Assembly (NCBI RefSeq): GCF_003946515.1
Contig: NZ_RHOM01000004.1
Span: forward strand, 1-64,000
Length of the DNA stretch: 64,000 nt
DNA from: Companilactobacillus zhongbaensis
GTDB lineage: Bacteria > Bacillota > Bacilli > Lactobacillales > Lactobacillaceae
Direction of reading: 5' to 3'
Part shown: one piece after another, positions 8,991-19,063 of the stretch
Numbering within the stretch: the stretch's first letter is position 1
How the letters are laid out: every line of letters starts with the position of its first letter
Program-made: the position numbers and the translations under genes
Notes under the pieces: generated by a model
Seen by the model: the letters and a program-made list of their open reading frames with translations, nothing else
What the model was told of the DNA's origin: nothing
Databases searched by the model: none

Positions 8991-9172
8991 GGTTCTGCGG
9001 AGGGTGGAGAGAATTCGCTGTCAGGTGTGAAATTCTTCTTAGCGACGAAGGAGCTTAGAAGAAGACTCGTATTTGAGATCGTCGAAGTGGTCTCCTTCGA
9101 GGAGCTCAAATCGACGTCCACACCGTTCCACAGCGCAATTCTCGGAACCCTCCGCAGAACCGGCAGTGAACC
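8991..9172. repeat. Structured intergenic element, subtype 1, copy 1
   Basis: The outer stem 8991-9005 pairs perfectly with 9147-9161 (15 bp). An inner stem pairs GAGAATTCGCTGT with ACAGCGCAATTCTC, and GGTGTG (9024-9029) pairs with CACACC (9119-9124). Inside are two hairpins. CTTCTTAGC (9035-9043) pairs with GCTTAGAAG (9053-9061) around loop GACGAAGGA, and ATTTGAG (9071-9077) pairs with CTCAAAT (9105-9111). It ends in GGCAGTGAACC. It lies between the typA terminator and ftsW. Open frames across it are not conserved in copy 4, so it is probably non-coding. Function and transcribed strand are unknown. Confidence 0.8.
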
Positions 9173-9204
9173 ACCAACAAACAAACCAAAACCAACAAAA
9201 AAAT

Positions 9205-9241
9205 ACAAAAAAAAGCTAGAGACAAAAATCATCCCTAGCTT
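9205..9241 (-). terminator. typA terminator
   Basis: AAGCTAG at 9213-9219 pairs with CTAGCTT at 9235-9241, and the minus strand continues with eight T. It lies 12 bases past the typA stop. Confidence 0.7.
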
Positions 9242-9252
9242 CAAAACAACAT

Positions 9253-11100
9253 CTATGCCTTCTTAGACATCTTACGTTGCTTATCATACTTCTTACGTTC
9301 ATTAGTATTCAAAATCTTCTTACGAAGTCTTACATTAGTAGGTGTTACTTCACAAAGCTCATCTTCGTTCAAGAACTCAATAGATTGTTCAAGTGACATA
9401 TCCTTAGGAGTCTTGATAGCTGCAGCATGGTCTTTACCTGAAGCACGAGTATTAGTAAGGTTCTTACCTTTAGTAACAGTAACAGCGATATCTTGGTCAC
9501 GGCTACTTTCACCAACGATCATACCTTCATATACATCAACACCGGCACCGATGAACAATGTTCCACGGTCTTCAACTGATTGCAAACTGTATGTAGTTGA
9601 TGGTCCTTGGTTGATTGAAACCAAAGCACCTGATCTTCTACCTGGTTCCCAGTTCTTAACAACTGGCTTGTATTCTGAGAATGTGTGGTTCATGATACCG
9701 TAACCACCTGTCATTGAAAGGAATTCTGTTGAATATCCGATCAATCCACGAGAAGGTGCAGAGAAGACCAAACGAGTTTGACCGTTTCCTGTACTTTCCA
9801 TGTTACCCATATCACCTTTTCTTTGAGCCATTGAGTCAATAACTGATCCAACGTATTCGTCAGGTGTATCGATAGTAACTTCCTCATATGGTTCGCAGTT
9901 AACGCCATCAACGTTCTTGTAAATAACTTCTGGACGTGAAAGTTGTAGTTCAAATCCTTCACGACGCATTTCTTCAACAAGAATTGAAAGGTGAAGTTCA
10001 CCACGACCTGAAACCATCCATGTTCCGGCTTTATCAGCATCTTCAACCTTCAATGAAACGTCAGTGTGAAGTTGTCTCTTAAGACGTTCTTCGATCTTTC
10101 TAGCAGTAACTTCTGTACCTTCACGACCAGCAAATGGTGAATCGTTTTGTAAGAACATCATTTGTAGTGTTGGTTCGTCAATACGAAGTAATGGTAGAGC
10201 TTCTTGATGGTCAACTGGTGTAACAGTTTCACCAACGTAAATGTCTTCCATACCTGAAACGGCAATCAAGTCACCGGCTTTAGCAGTTTGAATTTCAACA
10301 CGATCTAGTCCCATGAAACCAAATAACTTGGTTACTCGGAAGTTCTTCGTTGAACCATCCAGCTTCATAACAGTAACTTGGTCACCTACTGAAATTGTTC
10401 CTCGGAAAATACGTCCGATACCGATACGACCAACATAGTCGTTGTAGTCTAGTAAGGCAACTTGGAATTGAAGTGGTTCGTCTGAGTTGTCAACTGGAGC
10501 TGGGATTGTCTTGATGATTGTGTCAAACAATGGCTTCATTGTGTGTTCTTGATCATCAGGATTTGATGAATAACTTGAAGTACCGTTGATAGCTGAAGCA
10601 TATACAACTGGGAAATCAAGTTGGTCATCGTTAGCACCTAATTCGATAAATAGTTCGAGTACTTCGTCAACAACTTCTTCAGGACGAGCACCTGGTCTAT
10701 CGATCTTGTTAATAACAACGATAGGTGTCAAATGTTGTTCAAGAGCTTTCTTAAGAACAAAACGTGTTTGTGGCATTGTTCCTTCATAAGCATCAACAAC
10801 TAGCAATACACCGTCAACCATCTTCATGATACGTTCAACTTCACCACCGAAGTCCGCGTGTCCTGGTGTATCCAAAATATTGATCTTCTTGCCATCATAA
10901 TCAACCGCTGTGTTTTTGGAAAGGATTGTGATACCACGTTCTCTTTCAATTGCGTTTGAATCAAGGGCACGATCTTGAATTTGGTAATGCTCCCCTAATG
11001 TGTCTGATTGCTTTAGCATTTCGTTAACTAAAGTTGTTTTACCGTGGTCAACGTGGGCGATAATAGCAATATTTCTAATATCTTCTCTTGTTTTAGTCAA
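9253..11100 (-). CDS. typA: Translational GTPase TypA/BipA
   Basis: About 615 residues. It has G-domain motifs [21 protein letters not shown] and NKIDRPGAR, followed by domain II, domains III/V and the BipA-specific C-terminal domain ([15 protein letters not shown]). It binds the ribosome and assists 50S assembly and stress or cold adaptation. A TTG start at 11100 has GGAAGGAAG seven bases upstream. The in-frame ATG at 11118 precedes that binding site and is less likely. Monocistronic with its own terminator. The region between typA and the upstream IMPase gene is only 71 bases. Confidence 0.96.
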   Translation of the reverse strand: MTKTREDIRNIAIIAHVDHGKTTLVNEMLKQSDTLGEHYQIQDRALDSNAIERERGITILSKNTAVDYDGKKINILDTPGHADFGGEVERIMKMVDGVLLVVDAYEGTMPQTRFVLKKALEQHLTPIVVINKIDRPGARPEEVVDEVLELFIELGANDDQLDFPVVYASAINGTSSYSSNPDDQEHTMKPLFDTIIKTIPAPVDNSDEPLQFQVALLDYNDYVGRIGIGRIFRGTISVGDQVTVMKLDGSTKNFRVTKLFGFMGLDRVEIQTAKAGDLIAVSGMEDIYVGETVTPVDHQEALPLLRIDEPTLQMMFLQNDSPFAGREGTEVTARKIEERLKRQLHTDVSLKVEDADKAGTWMVSGRGELHLSILVEEMRREGFELQLSRPEVIYKNVDGVNCEPYEEVTIDTPDEYVGSVIDSMAQRKGDMGNMESTGNGQTRLVFSAPSRGLIGYSTEFLSMTGGYGIMNHTFSEYKPVVKNWEPGRRSGALVSINQGPSTTYSLQSVEDRGTLFIGAGVDVYEGMIVGESSRDQDIAVTVTKGKNLTNTRASGKDHAAAIKTPKDMSLEQSIEFLNEDELCEVTPTNVRLRKKILNTNERKKYDKQRKMSKKA

Positions 11101-11171
11101 ATTACTTCTTCCTTCCATATAACATGCGTTGAATAACTTGCAATAAAAAAACTGTGATTGTAATTCACAGT

Positions 11172-11954
11172 TTAGTTTGAATTTTTAACTGTCTTAAGTA
11201 CATCAGAAACTGCGTTCTTTGTACCAGCTATTACGACTTGTGATTGTAGCATATTAACTGGTTGTCCGTCAACTCCCACAACCATCAAGCCCATTGTCTC
11301 ACAAAGTACTCGACCGGCTGCTAGATCCCAAGGACGCAAATAAGACATGTAGATCACTTCTTTACCCTTCAAAAGGTGTTCAAAGACTAGGCCTGCACAG
11401 CCCAGAACTCGCAAACCACTGCTCTGACTGACAACTTCTTGAGTATTATCGAAGTCAGCAAGAACCATCGGTGCGGAAATGATCACCAAACCATCCTTTA
11501 AAATTGTATCAGAAGGTGGTGTCAATTGGCGATCATTTTCGAAAACTCCTAATTCTGGACCACCATGAAAAATCTTATTTTCCATCACATTGATAATCCC
11601 GCCAACAAAGGGTTTTCCATCTAAATAAACTCCGATCATTGAAGCAAAACTGTCGTGACACTTAACAAAATTCATTGTCCCATCGATGGGATCGACAAAA
11701 AAGACTAAGCCTGCCATGGACTTAACGTCATCACCATAACCTTCTTCACTCACGATCGTGGCGTCAGGAAAATGGTCTTTGATTATGCCAACGACATTTT
11801 TTTCGGTAGATTTGTCAAAATTAGTCACTAAGTCATTAGGTCCCGATTTAGTGTCGACATTTTTATTCTTGTTAACATCTTCACGAAGACTTTGACCGAC
11901 TTTTGACAGCAACTCTACTAAAAAATTATCTATTTCTTGACTTGTCTCTTTCAT
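11172..11954 (-). CDS. Inositol monophosphatase family protein
   Basis: About 260 residues with the IMPase metal-binding motifs EEGYGDD, DPIDGTMNFV and the C-terminal WDLAAGRVL. This Mg-dependent phosphatase family acts on inositol phosphates, 3'-phosphoadenosine compounds or sugar phosphates; the substrate cannot be told here. An ATG at 11954 (MKETSQEID) fits the family length better than the ATG at 11975; both overlap the end of the upstream UPF0223 gene. The pair UPF0223-IMPase next to typA is common in bacilli and lactobacilli. Confidence 0.9.
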   Translation of the reverse strand: MKETSQEIDNFLVELLSKVGQSLREDVNKNKNVDTKSGPNDLVTNFDKSTEKNVVGIIKDHFPDATIVSEEGYGDDVKSMAGLVFFVDPIDGTMNFVKCHDSFASMIGVYLDGKPFVGGIINVMENKIFHGGPELGVFENDRQLTPPSDTILKDGLVIISAPMVLADFDNTQEVVSQSSGLRVLGCAGLVFEHLLKGKEVIYMSYLRPWDLAAGRVLCETMGLMVVGVDGQPVNMLQSQVVIAGTKNAVSDVLKTVKNSN

Positions 11955-12231
11955 AATGTAGCCTGACTTTCTCATTACTTGGTGTAGTTTGACTTTGCTT
12001 AAATACTTTATAAATCGAGTATCCTGACTCTAGTTCAAATTCCTTATCGAGTCTGCGTTGATCCATTTTCATTGGAACAACTTCGCAAAAGGAGCGGTAT
12101 TTCTGCAAAAATGTTTCGCGTTTGATGCCTTTTTCATACGCAGCTTCAACAGCGTTGTATAAGTCAATAACCTTGACTATATCGTCATTACTCCATTCAG
12201 GTTCTAGTGGATAACTGTAATTTTCTCGCAT
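11926..12231 (-). CDS. UPF0223 family protein
   Basis: About 101 residues starting MRENYSYPLEPEWSNDDI at 12231. GGGGGAG lies seven bases upstream, whereas the ATG at 12237 is too close to it. The YPL-x-EWS-x-DI opening and the FLQKYRSFCEVVPMKM block mark UPF0223 (YktA-like), a small helical protein of unknown function. The 3' end overlaps the IMPase gene, so the two are probably one transcript. Confidence 0.88.
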   Translation of the reverse strand: MRENYSYPLEPEWSNDDIVKVIDLYNAVEAAYEKGIKRETFLQKYRSFCEVVPMKMDQRRLDKEFELESGYSIYKVFKQSQTTPSNEKVRLHYERDKSRNR

Positions 12232-12270
12232 CGTCATACTCCCCCATTCTTATTACACTTCTAATGATAC

Positions 12271-12302
12271 AAAAAAAGCGATGCAATTGCATCGCTTTTA
12301 AG
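12271..12302 (-). terminator. pdh operon terminator
   Basis: A near-perfect palindrome (AAAGCGATGC with GCATCGCTTT) with A and T tracts on both sides, four bases past the pdhD stop. Confidence 0.9.
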
Positions 12303-12306
12303 TAAA

Positions 12307-13734
12307 TTAAACGTGTGTTGGGAAACCAATAAGAATATCTGCAGCTTCTTGTACAGGTTCGCCCAATGTTGGATGTGGATGAATTGTCAAAGCAACATCT
12401 TCCGCATTCAATTGACAGTTAACTGCCAAGCTTAATTCAGAAATCAATTCACTAGCACCAGGTCCAACAACTTGAGCACCAATGATTGTGTTTGATTCTT
12501 TTTCAGCAACGATTCTTACGAATCCTTCTGCTTCATCCAATGAAACGGCACGTGCATTTCCGGCAAATGGGAACTTAGCAACGTTTGTTTCGATTCCTTT
12601 GTCTTTAGCTTCTTCTTTAGTCAAACCAACTGAAGCTAGTTCAGGGTCTGTAAAGCAGACAGCAGGAACACCGATGAAGTCGTTTGCTGTATTCTTACCT
12701 GAGATAGCACCTGCAGCAACCTTAGCTTCAAAGAAAGCTTTGTGAGCTAGAGCTGGACCAGGAACGATATCACCAACGGCATAAATGTTAGGAACTGATG
12801 TACGACCTTGTTCGTCGACTTCGATCAATCCACGATCGTTAGTCTTAACGTCTGTCATTTCAAGTCCAAAGTTGTCTGTGTTAGGACGTCTACCAACAGT
12901 AACCATGCAGTAATCTGCGGTAACTGTTTGTTCCTTACCATCAACTTCATAAGTTACAGTAACGTCTTTGTCAGTTTCATCAGCTTTCTTAGCCATTGCG
13001 TTAGTAATAATATCTACGCCTTTAGCTTCAAGGTTCTTCTTAACAACGGAAACCATGTCTTTTTCAAAGTTAGGAATGATTTGTTTTGTACCTTCAAGAA
13101 TAGTTACGTGTGCACCAAGGTCAGCATAAGCACCAGCTAATTCTGATCCAACGTATCCACCACCGATAACTACGAATTCCTTAGGAATTTCTGGTAGGTT
13201 CAAACCACCTGTAGAATCAATGATACGGTCGCTAAACTTGAATCCTCTGATTTCAACGGGACGGCTACCTGTTGCCAAAATCAAGTTCTTGAACTTAATT
13301 GTTTGGCCTCCACCGTTATCCATGAATTGACGAGGACCGCTTGGCATTACACGTAATTGTGTATTGCTATCTAAGTAAGCTTCACCATTGATCAATTCAA
13401 CTTTGTGTTTTTTAAGAAGCATGTTAACACCACTTGTCATACGATCAACAACTTGTGTTTGTTTCCATTCTTGAGTCTTTGAGAAATCAATTTCGGCACC
13501 TTGTGTTGTAATTCCGTAAATTGATGAGTCTTTGTCTTGTTTTAGTCTGTTACCTGCGGCAATAAGAGCCTTTGAAGGTACACATCCAACGTTTAGACAA
13601 ACACCACCAACTGTGTCTGATTTTTCAATAACTGCGACTGTTTGGCCATATTCTGCTGCACGAATAGCTGCAACATATCCACCAGGACCTGAACCAATAA
13701 TTACTGTATCTTTTTCAACAACATTTTCTGCCAT
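12307..13734 (-). CDS. pdhD: Dihydrolipoyl dehydrogenase (E3)
   Basis: A 475-residue FAD-disulfide oxidoreductase that reoxidises dihydrolipoamide of the pyruvate dehydrogenase complex and makes NADH. It has the FAD motif IGSGPGGYVAAIRAAE, the redox disulfide in GGVCLNVGCVPSK, the NAD motif VVIGGGYVGSELAG and the C-terminal catalytic pair in HPHPTLGE. Last gene of pdhABCD, seven bases after pdhC, with GGAGGG before the start and a strong terminator after the stop. Confidence 0.97.
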   Translation of the reverse strand: MAENVVEKDTVIIGSGPGGYVAAIRAAEYGQTVAVIEKSDTVGGVCLNVGCVPSKALIAAGNRLKQDKDSSIYGITTQGAEIDFSKTQEWKQTQVVDRMTSGVNMLLKKHKVELINGEAYLDSNTQLRVMPSGPRQFMDNGGGQTIKFKNLILATGSRPVEIRGFKFSDRIIDSTGGLNLPEIPKEFVVIGGGYVGSELAGAYADLGAHVTILEGTKQIIPNFEKDMVSVVKKNLEAKGVDIITNAMAKKADETDKDVTVTYEVDGKEQTVTADYCMVTVGRRPNTDNFGLEMTDVKTNDRGLIEVDEQGRTSVPNIYAVGDIVPGPALAHKAFFEAKVAAGAISGKNTANDFIGVPAVCFTDPELASVGLTKEEAKDKGIETNVAKFPFAGNARAVSLDEAEGFVRIVAEKESNTIIGAQVVGPGASELISELSLAVNCQLNAEDVALTIHPHPTLGEPVQEAADILIGFPTHV

Positions 13735-13741
13735 GTTTTAT

Positions 13742-15028
13742 CTAGCCCTCCATTAATAACATATCTGGATCATGTAGAAGTTTCTTCATTAAGTTCAATG
13801 CGTTTTGTGCTAAGGCACCATCGATCAATCTGTGATCATAACTCAATGAAAGTTTGAGCATCTTACCAACTTGGATATTGCCCTCTTCATCAACATAAGG
13901 TTCGTTAGCAATCTTACCAACACCTAAAATAGCACTTTCAGGTTGGTTGATAACTGGTGTGAACCAGCCACCACCGATTGAACCAACATTACTGATAGTA
14001 ATTGAACCGCCAGACATCTTATCCATGCTCAACTTGTTGTCATAAGCAAGTTGTGAGTTTTCAGTGATTTCTTTGGCAATTTCAAACATACCTTTAGAAT
14101 CAGCGTTCTTAATGTTTGGAACGTATAGACCATGGTCAGTGTTTGTTGCGATACCAACATTGTAGTAGTGCTTGTAAACGATTTCTTGTGTTGTGTCATC
14201 GATTGAAGCGTTGAATTCTGGATATTCTTTCATTACAGCAACTAAGGCTTTAACGATGTATGGCAAGAATGTCAAATGAATATCTTTGTCAGCAGCGATC
14301 TGCTTGTACTTCTTACGGTTAGCCATTAATGCTGAAACTTCAACGTCATCGAAACTTGTAACGTGAGGAGTTCTATGTTTACTTTCAGACATTGCCTTAG
14401 CAATAGCCTTTCTAGTCATAGTCATCTTTTCACGAGTTTCAAGTTCAGGTGTAGCTGATGTGTAAGGTTTGATTGGTGTAGCTGTTTCTGCTGGAGCAGC
14501 GGCTGCTGCAGGAGCTGCAGCTGCGGCTGGTGCTGCTGCACCTGAACCTGCTGCATCAACGTCTGCTTGTGTGATTTGTCCATGCTTACCTGATGGTGTA
14601 ACTGTTGAAAGATCAACACCCTTATCACGAGCATATTGACGTACTGATGGCATTGCTAAGTAATTTTCATTAGCTGAGCCAGTTGCTTCTGCTGGAGCTG
14701 CGGCTGCTGGTGCAGCATCTGCTGCAGGTGCAGCGTCTTCAGCTTTAGCATCGTCTGCTGCTGGAGCTTCGTCGTCACCTGTATCGGCTGATCCATCATC
14801 GATAACGATCAATGTATCACCAATTTCAACAGTATCTCCTTCTTGAGCCACGATTTGTTTTACAGTACCAGAAACTGGAGAAGGTAGTTCCTCAACTGAT
14901 TTATCATTTTGGATTTCAACTAAAGAATCGTCTTCTTTAACTTCGTCTCCTTCTTTAACAAGCCAGCTAGCAACTTCACCTTCGGCCATTCCTTCACCTA
15001 ATTCAGGTAATTTAAATTTAAAGGCCAT
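13742..15028 (-). CDS. pdhC: Pyruvate dehydrogenase E2, dihydrolipoamide acetyltransferase
   Basis: 428 residues. It has one N-terminal lipoyl domain (residues 1-78, lipoyl lysine in IQNDKSVEE), a long Ala/Pro-rich swinging linker, a peripheral-subunit-binding domain (MPSVRQYARDKGVDLS), a second Ala/Pro linker and the catalytic acyltransferase domain ending in SYDHRLIDGA. It forms the complex core and transfers acetyl to CoA. The GC-rich stretches at 14480-14540 and 14690-14780 are the linkers and not foreign DNA. Confidence 0.97.
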   Translation of the reverse strand: MAFKFKLPELGEGMAEGEVASWLVKEGDEVKEDDSLVEIQNDKSVEELPSPVSGTVKQIVAQEGDTVEIGDTLIVIDDGSADTGDDEAPAADDAKAEDAAPAADAAPAAAAPAEATGSANENYLAMPSVRQYARDKGVDLSTVTPSGKHGQITQADVDAAGSGAAAPAAAAAPAAAAAPAETATPIKPYTSATPELETREKMTMTRKAIAKAMSESKHRTPHVTSFDDVEVSALMANRKKYKQIAADKDIHLTFLPYIVKALVAVMKEYPEFNASIDDTTQEIVYKHYYNVGIATNTDHGLYVPNIKNADSKGMFEIAKEITENSQLAYDNKLSMDKMSGGSITISNVGSIGGGWFTPVINQPESAILGVGKIANEPYVDEEGNIQVGKMLKLSLSYDHRLIDGALAQNALNLMKKLLHDPDMLLMEG

Positions 15029-15061
15029 GTTTAGAACCCTTCCCTTCTATGCTTTAAAAAA

Positions 15062-16039
15062 TTAGTAGTTTAAAATTTCGTTTGCTTTTTCGACAATTTC
15101 ATCTGCGCCAGGAATCCAGTAATCTTCGGCCTGAGCAAATGGATAAACACTATTTGGAGCGGCAACTCTACCAATTGGTGCATCGAGTGAAAGGATGGCA
15201 TCTTCAGCGATTGCTGATGCTACTGTAGCACCAACACCGGCCATCTTTTGTGCTTCTTGAACAACGACAACTTTATGTGTCTTTTCAAGTGACTTGAAGA
15301 TTGTTTCTGTATCGATAGGTGAAACTGTTCTAAGGTCGATGATTTCAACAGAAACTCCGTCCTTAGCCAATGTTTCAGCAGCTTTCTTAGCTTCATTAAC
15401 TTCAGCACCGTAAGCCACAATAGTAATATCTGTTCCTTCTTGAACAACGTTTGCTTTGTCTAATGGAACAGTGTATTTACCTTCTGGAATATCGTCTTTC
15501 ATTGAACGATATAACTTAAGGTTTTCCATGAATAGCACTGGGTCATTGTTTTCAATAGATGAAATCAATAGTCCTTTAGCATCATATGGGTTACTTGGCA
15601 TAACAACACGTAGGCCTGGTGTTGATGCAAAGTAGTTTTCTAAGTTATCAGCGTGCATTTCAGCAGTATGTGTACCACCACCGTAAGGTGTACGGATAGT
15701 AATAGGAGATGTTTGCTTACCGTTGAAACGGAAACGCATTCTAGCAGCTTGGCCCACGATTTGGTCCATAGCTTCAAATGAGAATCCCATGAATTGAATT
15801 TCTGGGATAGGACGGAATCCTTTAACACCTAAACCTGTTGCTAATCCTAAGATACCTGATTCAGCAAGTGGTGTATCGAAGACACGTTCTTCACCATATT
15901 TTTCTTGTAAACCTTGAGTTGTTCTGAAGACACCACCGTTTTTACCAACGTCTTCACCGAAGATCAATGTTTTGGGATCATCTTCTAGCATGATGTCCAA
16001 AGCATCAGTGATAGCCTTAATATAAGTCATTTTTGCCAT
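15062..16039 (-). CDS. pdhB: Pyruvate dehydrogenase E1 beta subunit
   Basis: A 325-residue transketolase-like subunit with [15 protein letters not shown], the [13 protein letters not shown] loop and DLRTVSPID. It forms the alpha2-beta2 E1 with PdhA and decarboxylates pyruvate using thiamine diphosphate. Its start shares one base with the pdhA stop, so translation is coupled and the subunits are made in equal amounts. Confidence 0.97.
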   Translation of the reverse strand: MAKMTYIKAITDALDIMLEDDPKTLIFGEDVGKNGGVFRTTQGLQEKYGEERVFDTPLAESGILGLATGLGVKGFRPIPEIQFMGFSFEAMDQIVGQAARMRFRFNGKQTSPITIRTPYGGGTHTAEMHADNLENYFASTPGLRVVMPSNPYDAKGLLISSIENNDPVLFMENLKLYRSMKDDIPEGKYTVPLDKANVVQEGTDITIVAYGAEVNEAKKAAETLAKDGVSVEIIDLRTVSPIDTETIFKSLEKTHKVVVVQEAQKMAGVGATVASAIAEDAILSLDAPIGRVAAPNSVYPFAQAEDYWIPGADEIVEKANEILNY

Positions 16040-17145
16040 TATTCTTTAGACTCCTTTGCTTCGAATTTTTCGATTTCTTTTCTCAATTCTGGAGTTGGAA
16101 TTTCAAATGTACGTTTCAACATATCTGAAACTTTGTCCTTAGGAACAGCATCTGCTTCCTTGATAGCATCCTTGAATGAGTTCTTATATTCTTCAACAAG
16201 TTTGTCTTCTTGTTCATCTGACCAAAGTCCCTTGTCTTCAAGAACCTTTCTCAAACGAATGAGAGGATCTTTTTCATGCCAAGGTTTAACTTCGTCTTCA
16301 GTTCTGTAACGTTTAGGATCATCACCAGCACTTGAGTGAGCACCATAACGATATGTTAATGTTTCGATCATTACAGGACCATTTCCAGCTGTGATATAGT
16401 CACGAGCAGCTTTAGCTACAGAGTAGCAAGCTAAGATATCCATACCATCAACTTGAACACTAGGAATACCAGCAGCAACGGCTTTTTGAGCCAATGATGG
16501 AGCAGCTGTTTGCTTGTGTCTTGGTGTTGAAATAGCGAAACCATTATTTTGAACGATGAATAGTGTAGGAGTTTGGAATGCACCAGCGAAGTTCATTCCT
16601 TCGTAACTATCACCTTGTGAAGTACCACCATCACCTGTATAAGTGAAGGCAATTGTATCTTCTTCTTTATTCTTCTTGATACCAAGACCAACACCGGCAG
16701 CTTCATCATATGCAGCACCGATAATGATTTGTGGCATCATTGCATTAGCTTTGTACTCGTTACCAACAACATGTCCTCTTGACCACAAGTAAGCTTCTGT
16801 TACTGTAGCACCATGTTGGATAAGTTGAGGAACATCACGATAAGCAGGTAATAAGTAGTCTTGCTTCTTCATAGCTAAGACAGTACCCATTTCTGATGCT
16901 TCCTCACCTTCGGTAGGAGCATAAAATCCCATACGTCCTTGACGTGAGAAGTTCATTGTTTGTTCGTGCAATGCACGTTCCCAAACCATTTTCTTCATAA
17001 ATTCAACTAAGTCTTCATCAGAGAATGAGTCGAAAGTTGCTTGATCTACAACTTTTGAATTTTCATCCAAAACCTGAATTGGCTTAGGCAAATTTGCCAA
17101 GTCTTTCTTAATTGCTTCAAAATCAACAACTGATTTATTTGCCAT
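16039..17145 (-). CDS. pdhA: Pyruvate dehydrogenase E1 alpha subunit
   Basis: 368 residues. The thiamine-diphosphate motif [18 protein letters not shown] runs on to FIVQNN. The phosphorylation-loop region [16 protein letters not shown] is also present. First gene of pdhABCD, with GGAAGGAATG upstream. The window also encodes ThiT for the thiamine cofactor. A leader hairpin at 17172-17204 precedes it. Confidence 0.97.
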   Translation of the reverse strand: MANKSVVDFEAIKKDLANLPKPIQVLDENSKVVDQATFDSFSDEDLVEFMKKMVWERALHEQTMNFSRQGRMGFYAPTEGEEASEMGTVLAMKKQDYLLPAYRDVPQLIQHGATVTEAYLWSRGHVVGNEYKANAMMPQIIIGAAYDEAAGVGLGIKKNKEEDTIAFTYTGDGGTSQGDSYEGMNFAGAFQTPTLFIVQNNGFAISTPRHKQTAAPSLAQKAVAAGIPSVQVDGMDILACYSVAKAARDYITAGNGPVMIETLTYRYGAHSSAGDDPKRYRTEDEVKPWHEKDPLIRLRKVLEDKGLWSDEQEDKLVEEYKNSFKDAIKEADAVPKDKVSDMLKRTFEIPTPELRKEIEKFEAKESKE

Positions 17146-17171
17146 TATTCACATTCCTTCCATAAAAAGCT

Positions 17172-17204
17172 AAAACACTCACAGAAAAACTGTAAGGGTT
17201 TTCA
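17172..17204 (-). terminator. ldhD terminator or pdhA leader hairpin
   Basis: Thirteen-base arms (AAAACCCTTACAG and CTGTGAGTGTTTT on the minus strand) pair with one mismatch and one wobble around TTTTT, followed by AGCTTTTT. It lies between ldhD and pdhA. A weak promoter (TTGTGT, 16 bases, TAAACT, near 17214-17241) sits upstream of it, so it may attenuate pdh transcription instead of only ending ldhD. Confidence 0.5.
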
Positions 17205-17266
17205 ATACCTTTAGTTTATCATTTTAAAACGAAAACACAAGTTAATTTCTGTAACATTTTCATTTT

Positions 17267-18262
17267 TTAATTTAAATCAATTTCGTTATCAGATTTTCCA
17301 TTTTGTAATTCATCGAGCATGGAGTCCAACGAAATGGTTGCCATGTTCTTTACAGCTGTAGTCGTGTAAAAAGCAATATGTGGTGAAATAATGAACTTAG
17401 GATTATCGATCATATTTGATAAAAGTTCGTCATTTAGTGACTCACCACTGCGGTCTGTGTTGAAAATACCTACTTCGTTTTCATAAACATCAAGCACAGC
17501 ACCAGCTAGTTTTCCTGAAACTACGGCATCATATAAGTCTTGTGTCTTGATCAGATCACCACGTCCGGTATTAACAACAATGGCATTTTCTTTCATTCCG
17601 GCAATACTGTCTTTATTGATAACCGTGTTACCCTTGCCAAGGCTTGGTAGATGTAGTGTTACAACATCTGATTGCTTCAAAAGTTCATCTAGAGAATCCA
17701 CATAAAGACCTTGTTTTTCAATGTCGTCATTGTGGAACTTATCAAAAGCAATTACTTTAGCGCCAAATCCTTGATAGATCTTAATTGCTGCACGACCGAT
17801 CCGACCAGTACCTGCTACACCGACAGTGAGTTCATTTAATTCGCGACCAATGTCTGGAGCCCACTTGAAATTATGCTTGTCGACTTTTCTGATCATAGAT
17901 TTCATACTTCTTAACAAAATCATCAAGCCAGTTACAGAATATTCGGCAATTGCTGTTGGTGAGTAACTAGGAACATTGGTTAACTTGATATCATTTTTCT
18001 TCAGTGCGTCAAATGGAACATTGTCAACACCGACATTTCTTAATGACATTACGTGAATGCCAAATTCATTCATCTTGTCAAAAATAGCTGGGTCGTAAGG
18101 TAATTGTTGATAACAAACTACCCCGTCATAACCTTTAGCTAATTCAATTGTTTCAGGATTCAATAAATCAGATACGATCTTAACTTCAATGTTATTGTTC
18201 TTCGACCATTCTTCAATGTAAGGTCTTTCATCTTCTCTAACACCATAGTCAATAAGCTTCAT
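17267..18262 (-). CDS. ldhD: D-lactate dehydrogenase family (D-2-hydroxyacid dehydrogenase)
   Basis: 331 residues. It has the NAD-binding GVAGTGRIGRAAI, the substrate-binding NVGVDN stretch, the catalytic Arg in VNTGRGDLI, Glu in DVYENEVG and His in ISPHIAFYT. The length and VGVDN motif fit D-lactate dehydrogenase of lactobacilli. D-2-hydroxyisocaproate dehydrogenase is a close alternative. It lies between pdhA and lrgAB, which supports a role at the pyruvate node (pyruvate + NADH to D-lactate). Confidence 0.88.
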   Translation of the reverse strand: MKLIDYGVREDERPYIEEWSKNNNIEVKIVSDLLNPETIELAKGYDGVVCYQQLPYDPAIFDKMNEFGIHVMSLRNVGVDNVPFDALKKNDIKLTNVPSYSPTAIAEYSVTGLMILLRSMKSMIRKVDKHNFKWAPDIGRELNELTVGVAGTGRIGRAAIKIYQGFGAKVIAFDKFHNDDIEKQGLYVDSLDELLKQSDVVTLHLPSLGKGNTVINKDSIAGMKENAIVVNTGRGDLIKTQDLYDAVVSGKLAGAVLDVYENEVGIFNTDRSGESLNDELLSNMIDNPKFIISPHIAFYTTTAVKNMATISLDSMLDELQNGKSDNEIDLN

Positions 18263-18316
18263 AAATTAATGCCTCCAAGAATCAATTTTTAATACAATTT
18301 AATAATAATCGGTCTG

Positions 18317-19063
18317 TTAAACTAAGCCAACCCATTTTGCAAATATAGGCACAACTAAGTCAGTTACGACGCCAATTACTACTAATGAAATCGATGCCAT
18401 GGCACCTTGGATAGAACCTAATTGAACCGCTTTCGCAGATCCAACTGTTTTTCCAGAAGTACCAAGACCTAAACCGACACCGATAGGATCTTTTTGTAGT
18501 CTGAACAATTTAACTAATTGATCACCTAACGCCAAGATAATAACGGCATTTAAAATACAAGTCATTGCAGTGATAGCCGGTTCGCCACCGATACCTGCTG
18601 CAAGAGGCATAGCAATAGCCGTGGTTGCTGATGATGGTAATAATGATGCAATAACACGATCAGACAAGCCCATTGCTTTTGTTACGCCATAAATCACGGC
18701 AAGCGAAATAAACAGACCGATGATCAACGCTAACAACAATTCGACCCAATATTTCTTGACCAGGTCATTTCGCTTGTATAGAGGTACAGCAAACGCAATC
18801 GTTGCTGGGCTCAACATCCAAAATAGGAAGTTTGCGCCAAGATGATTTTTAGTACCACCTTGCCAGTAAGCATCATAAACCGCAGTTGGTGATGCTCCTG
18901 TAAGATGTTGGATCGTCCATAAAACGAAGATTCCTAACACCATACCAACAAATAGCGGTTGGAATAGGAAAAATCCGTTGGACTTACGGAATAAAAATAC
19001 ACCGATCAAATAAACTACGATCGAAACAAAAATACCGAAAAACGAGTTGTTAATTATTGCCAT
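18317..19063 (-). CDS. lrgB: LrgB/CidB family membrane protein (pyruvate transport partner)
   Basis: About 248 residues with seven or so membrane helices and the LrgB core (FWMLSPATIAFAVPLY, LLPSSATTAIAMPLAAGIGG, GLGTSGKTVGSAKAVQLG). Its start overlaps the lrgA end; AGGAGG favours the ATG at 19063 over 19066. The family was first linked to holin-like control of autolysis; PftAB of Bacillus subtilis and LrgAB of Streptococcus mutans move pyruvate. The neighbouring ldhD and pdh genes favour the pyruvate role. Confidence 0.9.
   Translation of the reverse strand: MAIINNSFFGIFVSIVVYLIGVFLFRKSNGFFLFQPLFVGMVLGIFVLWTIQHLTGASPTAVYDAYWQGGTKNHLGANFLFWMLSPATIAFAVPLYKRNDLVKKYWVELLLALIIGLFISLAVIYGVTKAMGLSDRVIASLLPSSATTAIAMPLAAGIGGEPAITAMTCILNAVIILALGDQLVKLFRLQKDPIGVGLGLGTSGKTVGSAKAVQLGSIQGAMASISLVVIGVVTDLVVPIFAKWVGLV

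Larger units (their letters stand above)
7900..9250. other. Strand-skewed island 1 (plus strand A+C rich)
   Basis: By hand count A+C is 43/60 at 8101-8160, 41/60 at 8161-8220 and 43/60 at 8641-8700 on the plus strand, against 27/60 at 10021-10080 inside typA. The skew covers the 5' part of ftsW, the whole ftsW-typA spacer and the flank of repeat copy 1. Edges are gradual and approximate. The 8603-8990 part of the spacer holds no gene I can support, only the short module at 8735-8777. Confidence 0.6.

Noticed and set aside
9027-9266. Open frames across the structured element that translate to similar peptides (also 38416-38640 and 43580-43765, sharing VKFFLAT-like words)
   Set aside because: The similarity follows from the conserved nucleotide hairpin. 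In copy 4 the same frame stops soon after the hairpin, and differences between copies preserve base pairing and not the protein.
14470-14780. GC-rich, low-complexity stretch that could look like foreign DNA or a repeat array
   Set aside because: It is the Ala/Pro-rich linkers of the pdhC lipoyl enzyme, in frame and typical of E2 subunits.
17240-17266. CcpA catabolite-response site before pdhA (TGAAAATGTTACA)
   Set aside because: It is one base short of the cre pattern and misses the conserved CG centre and 3' CA.
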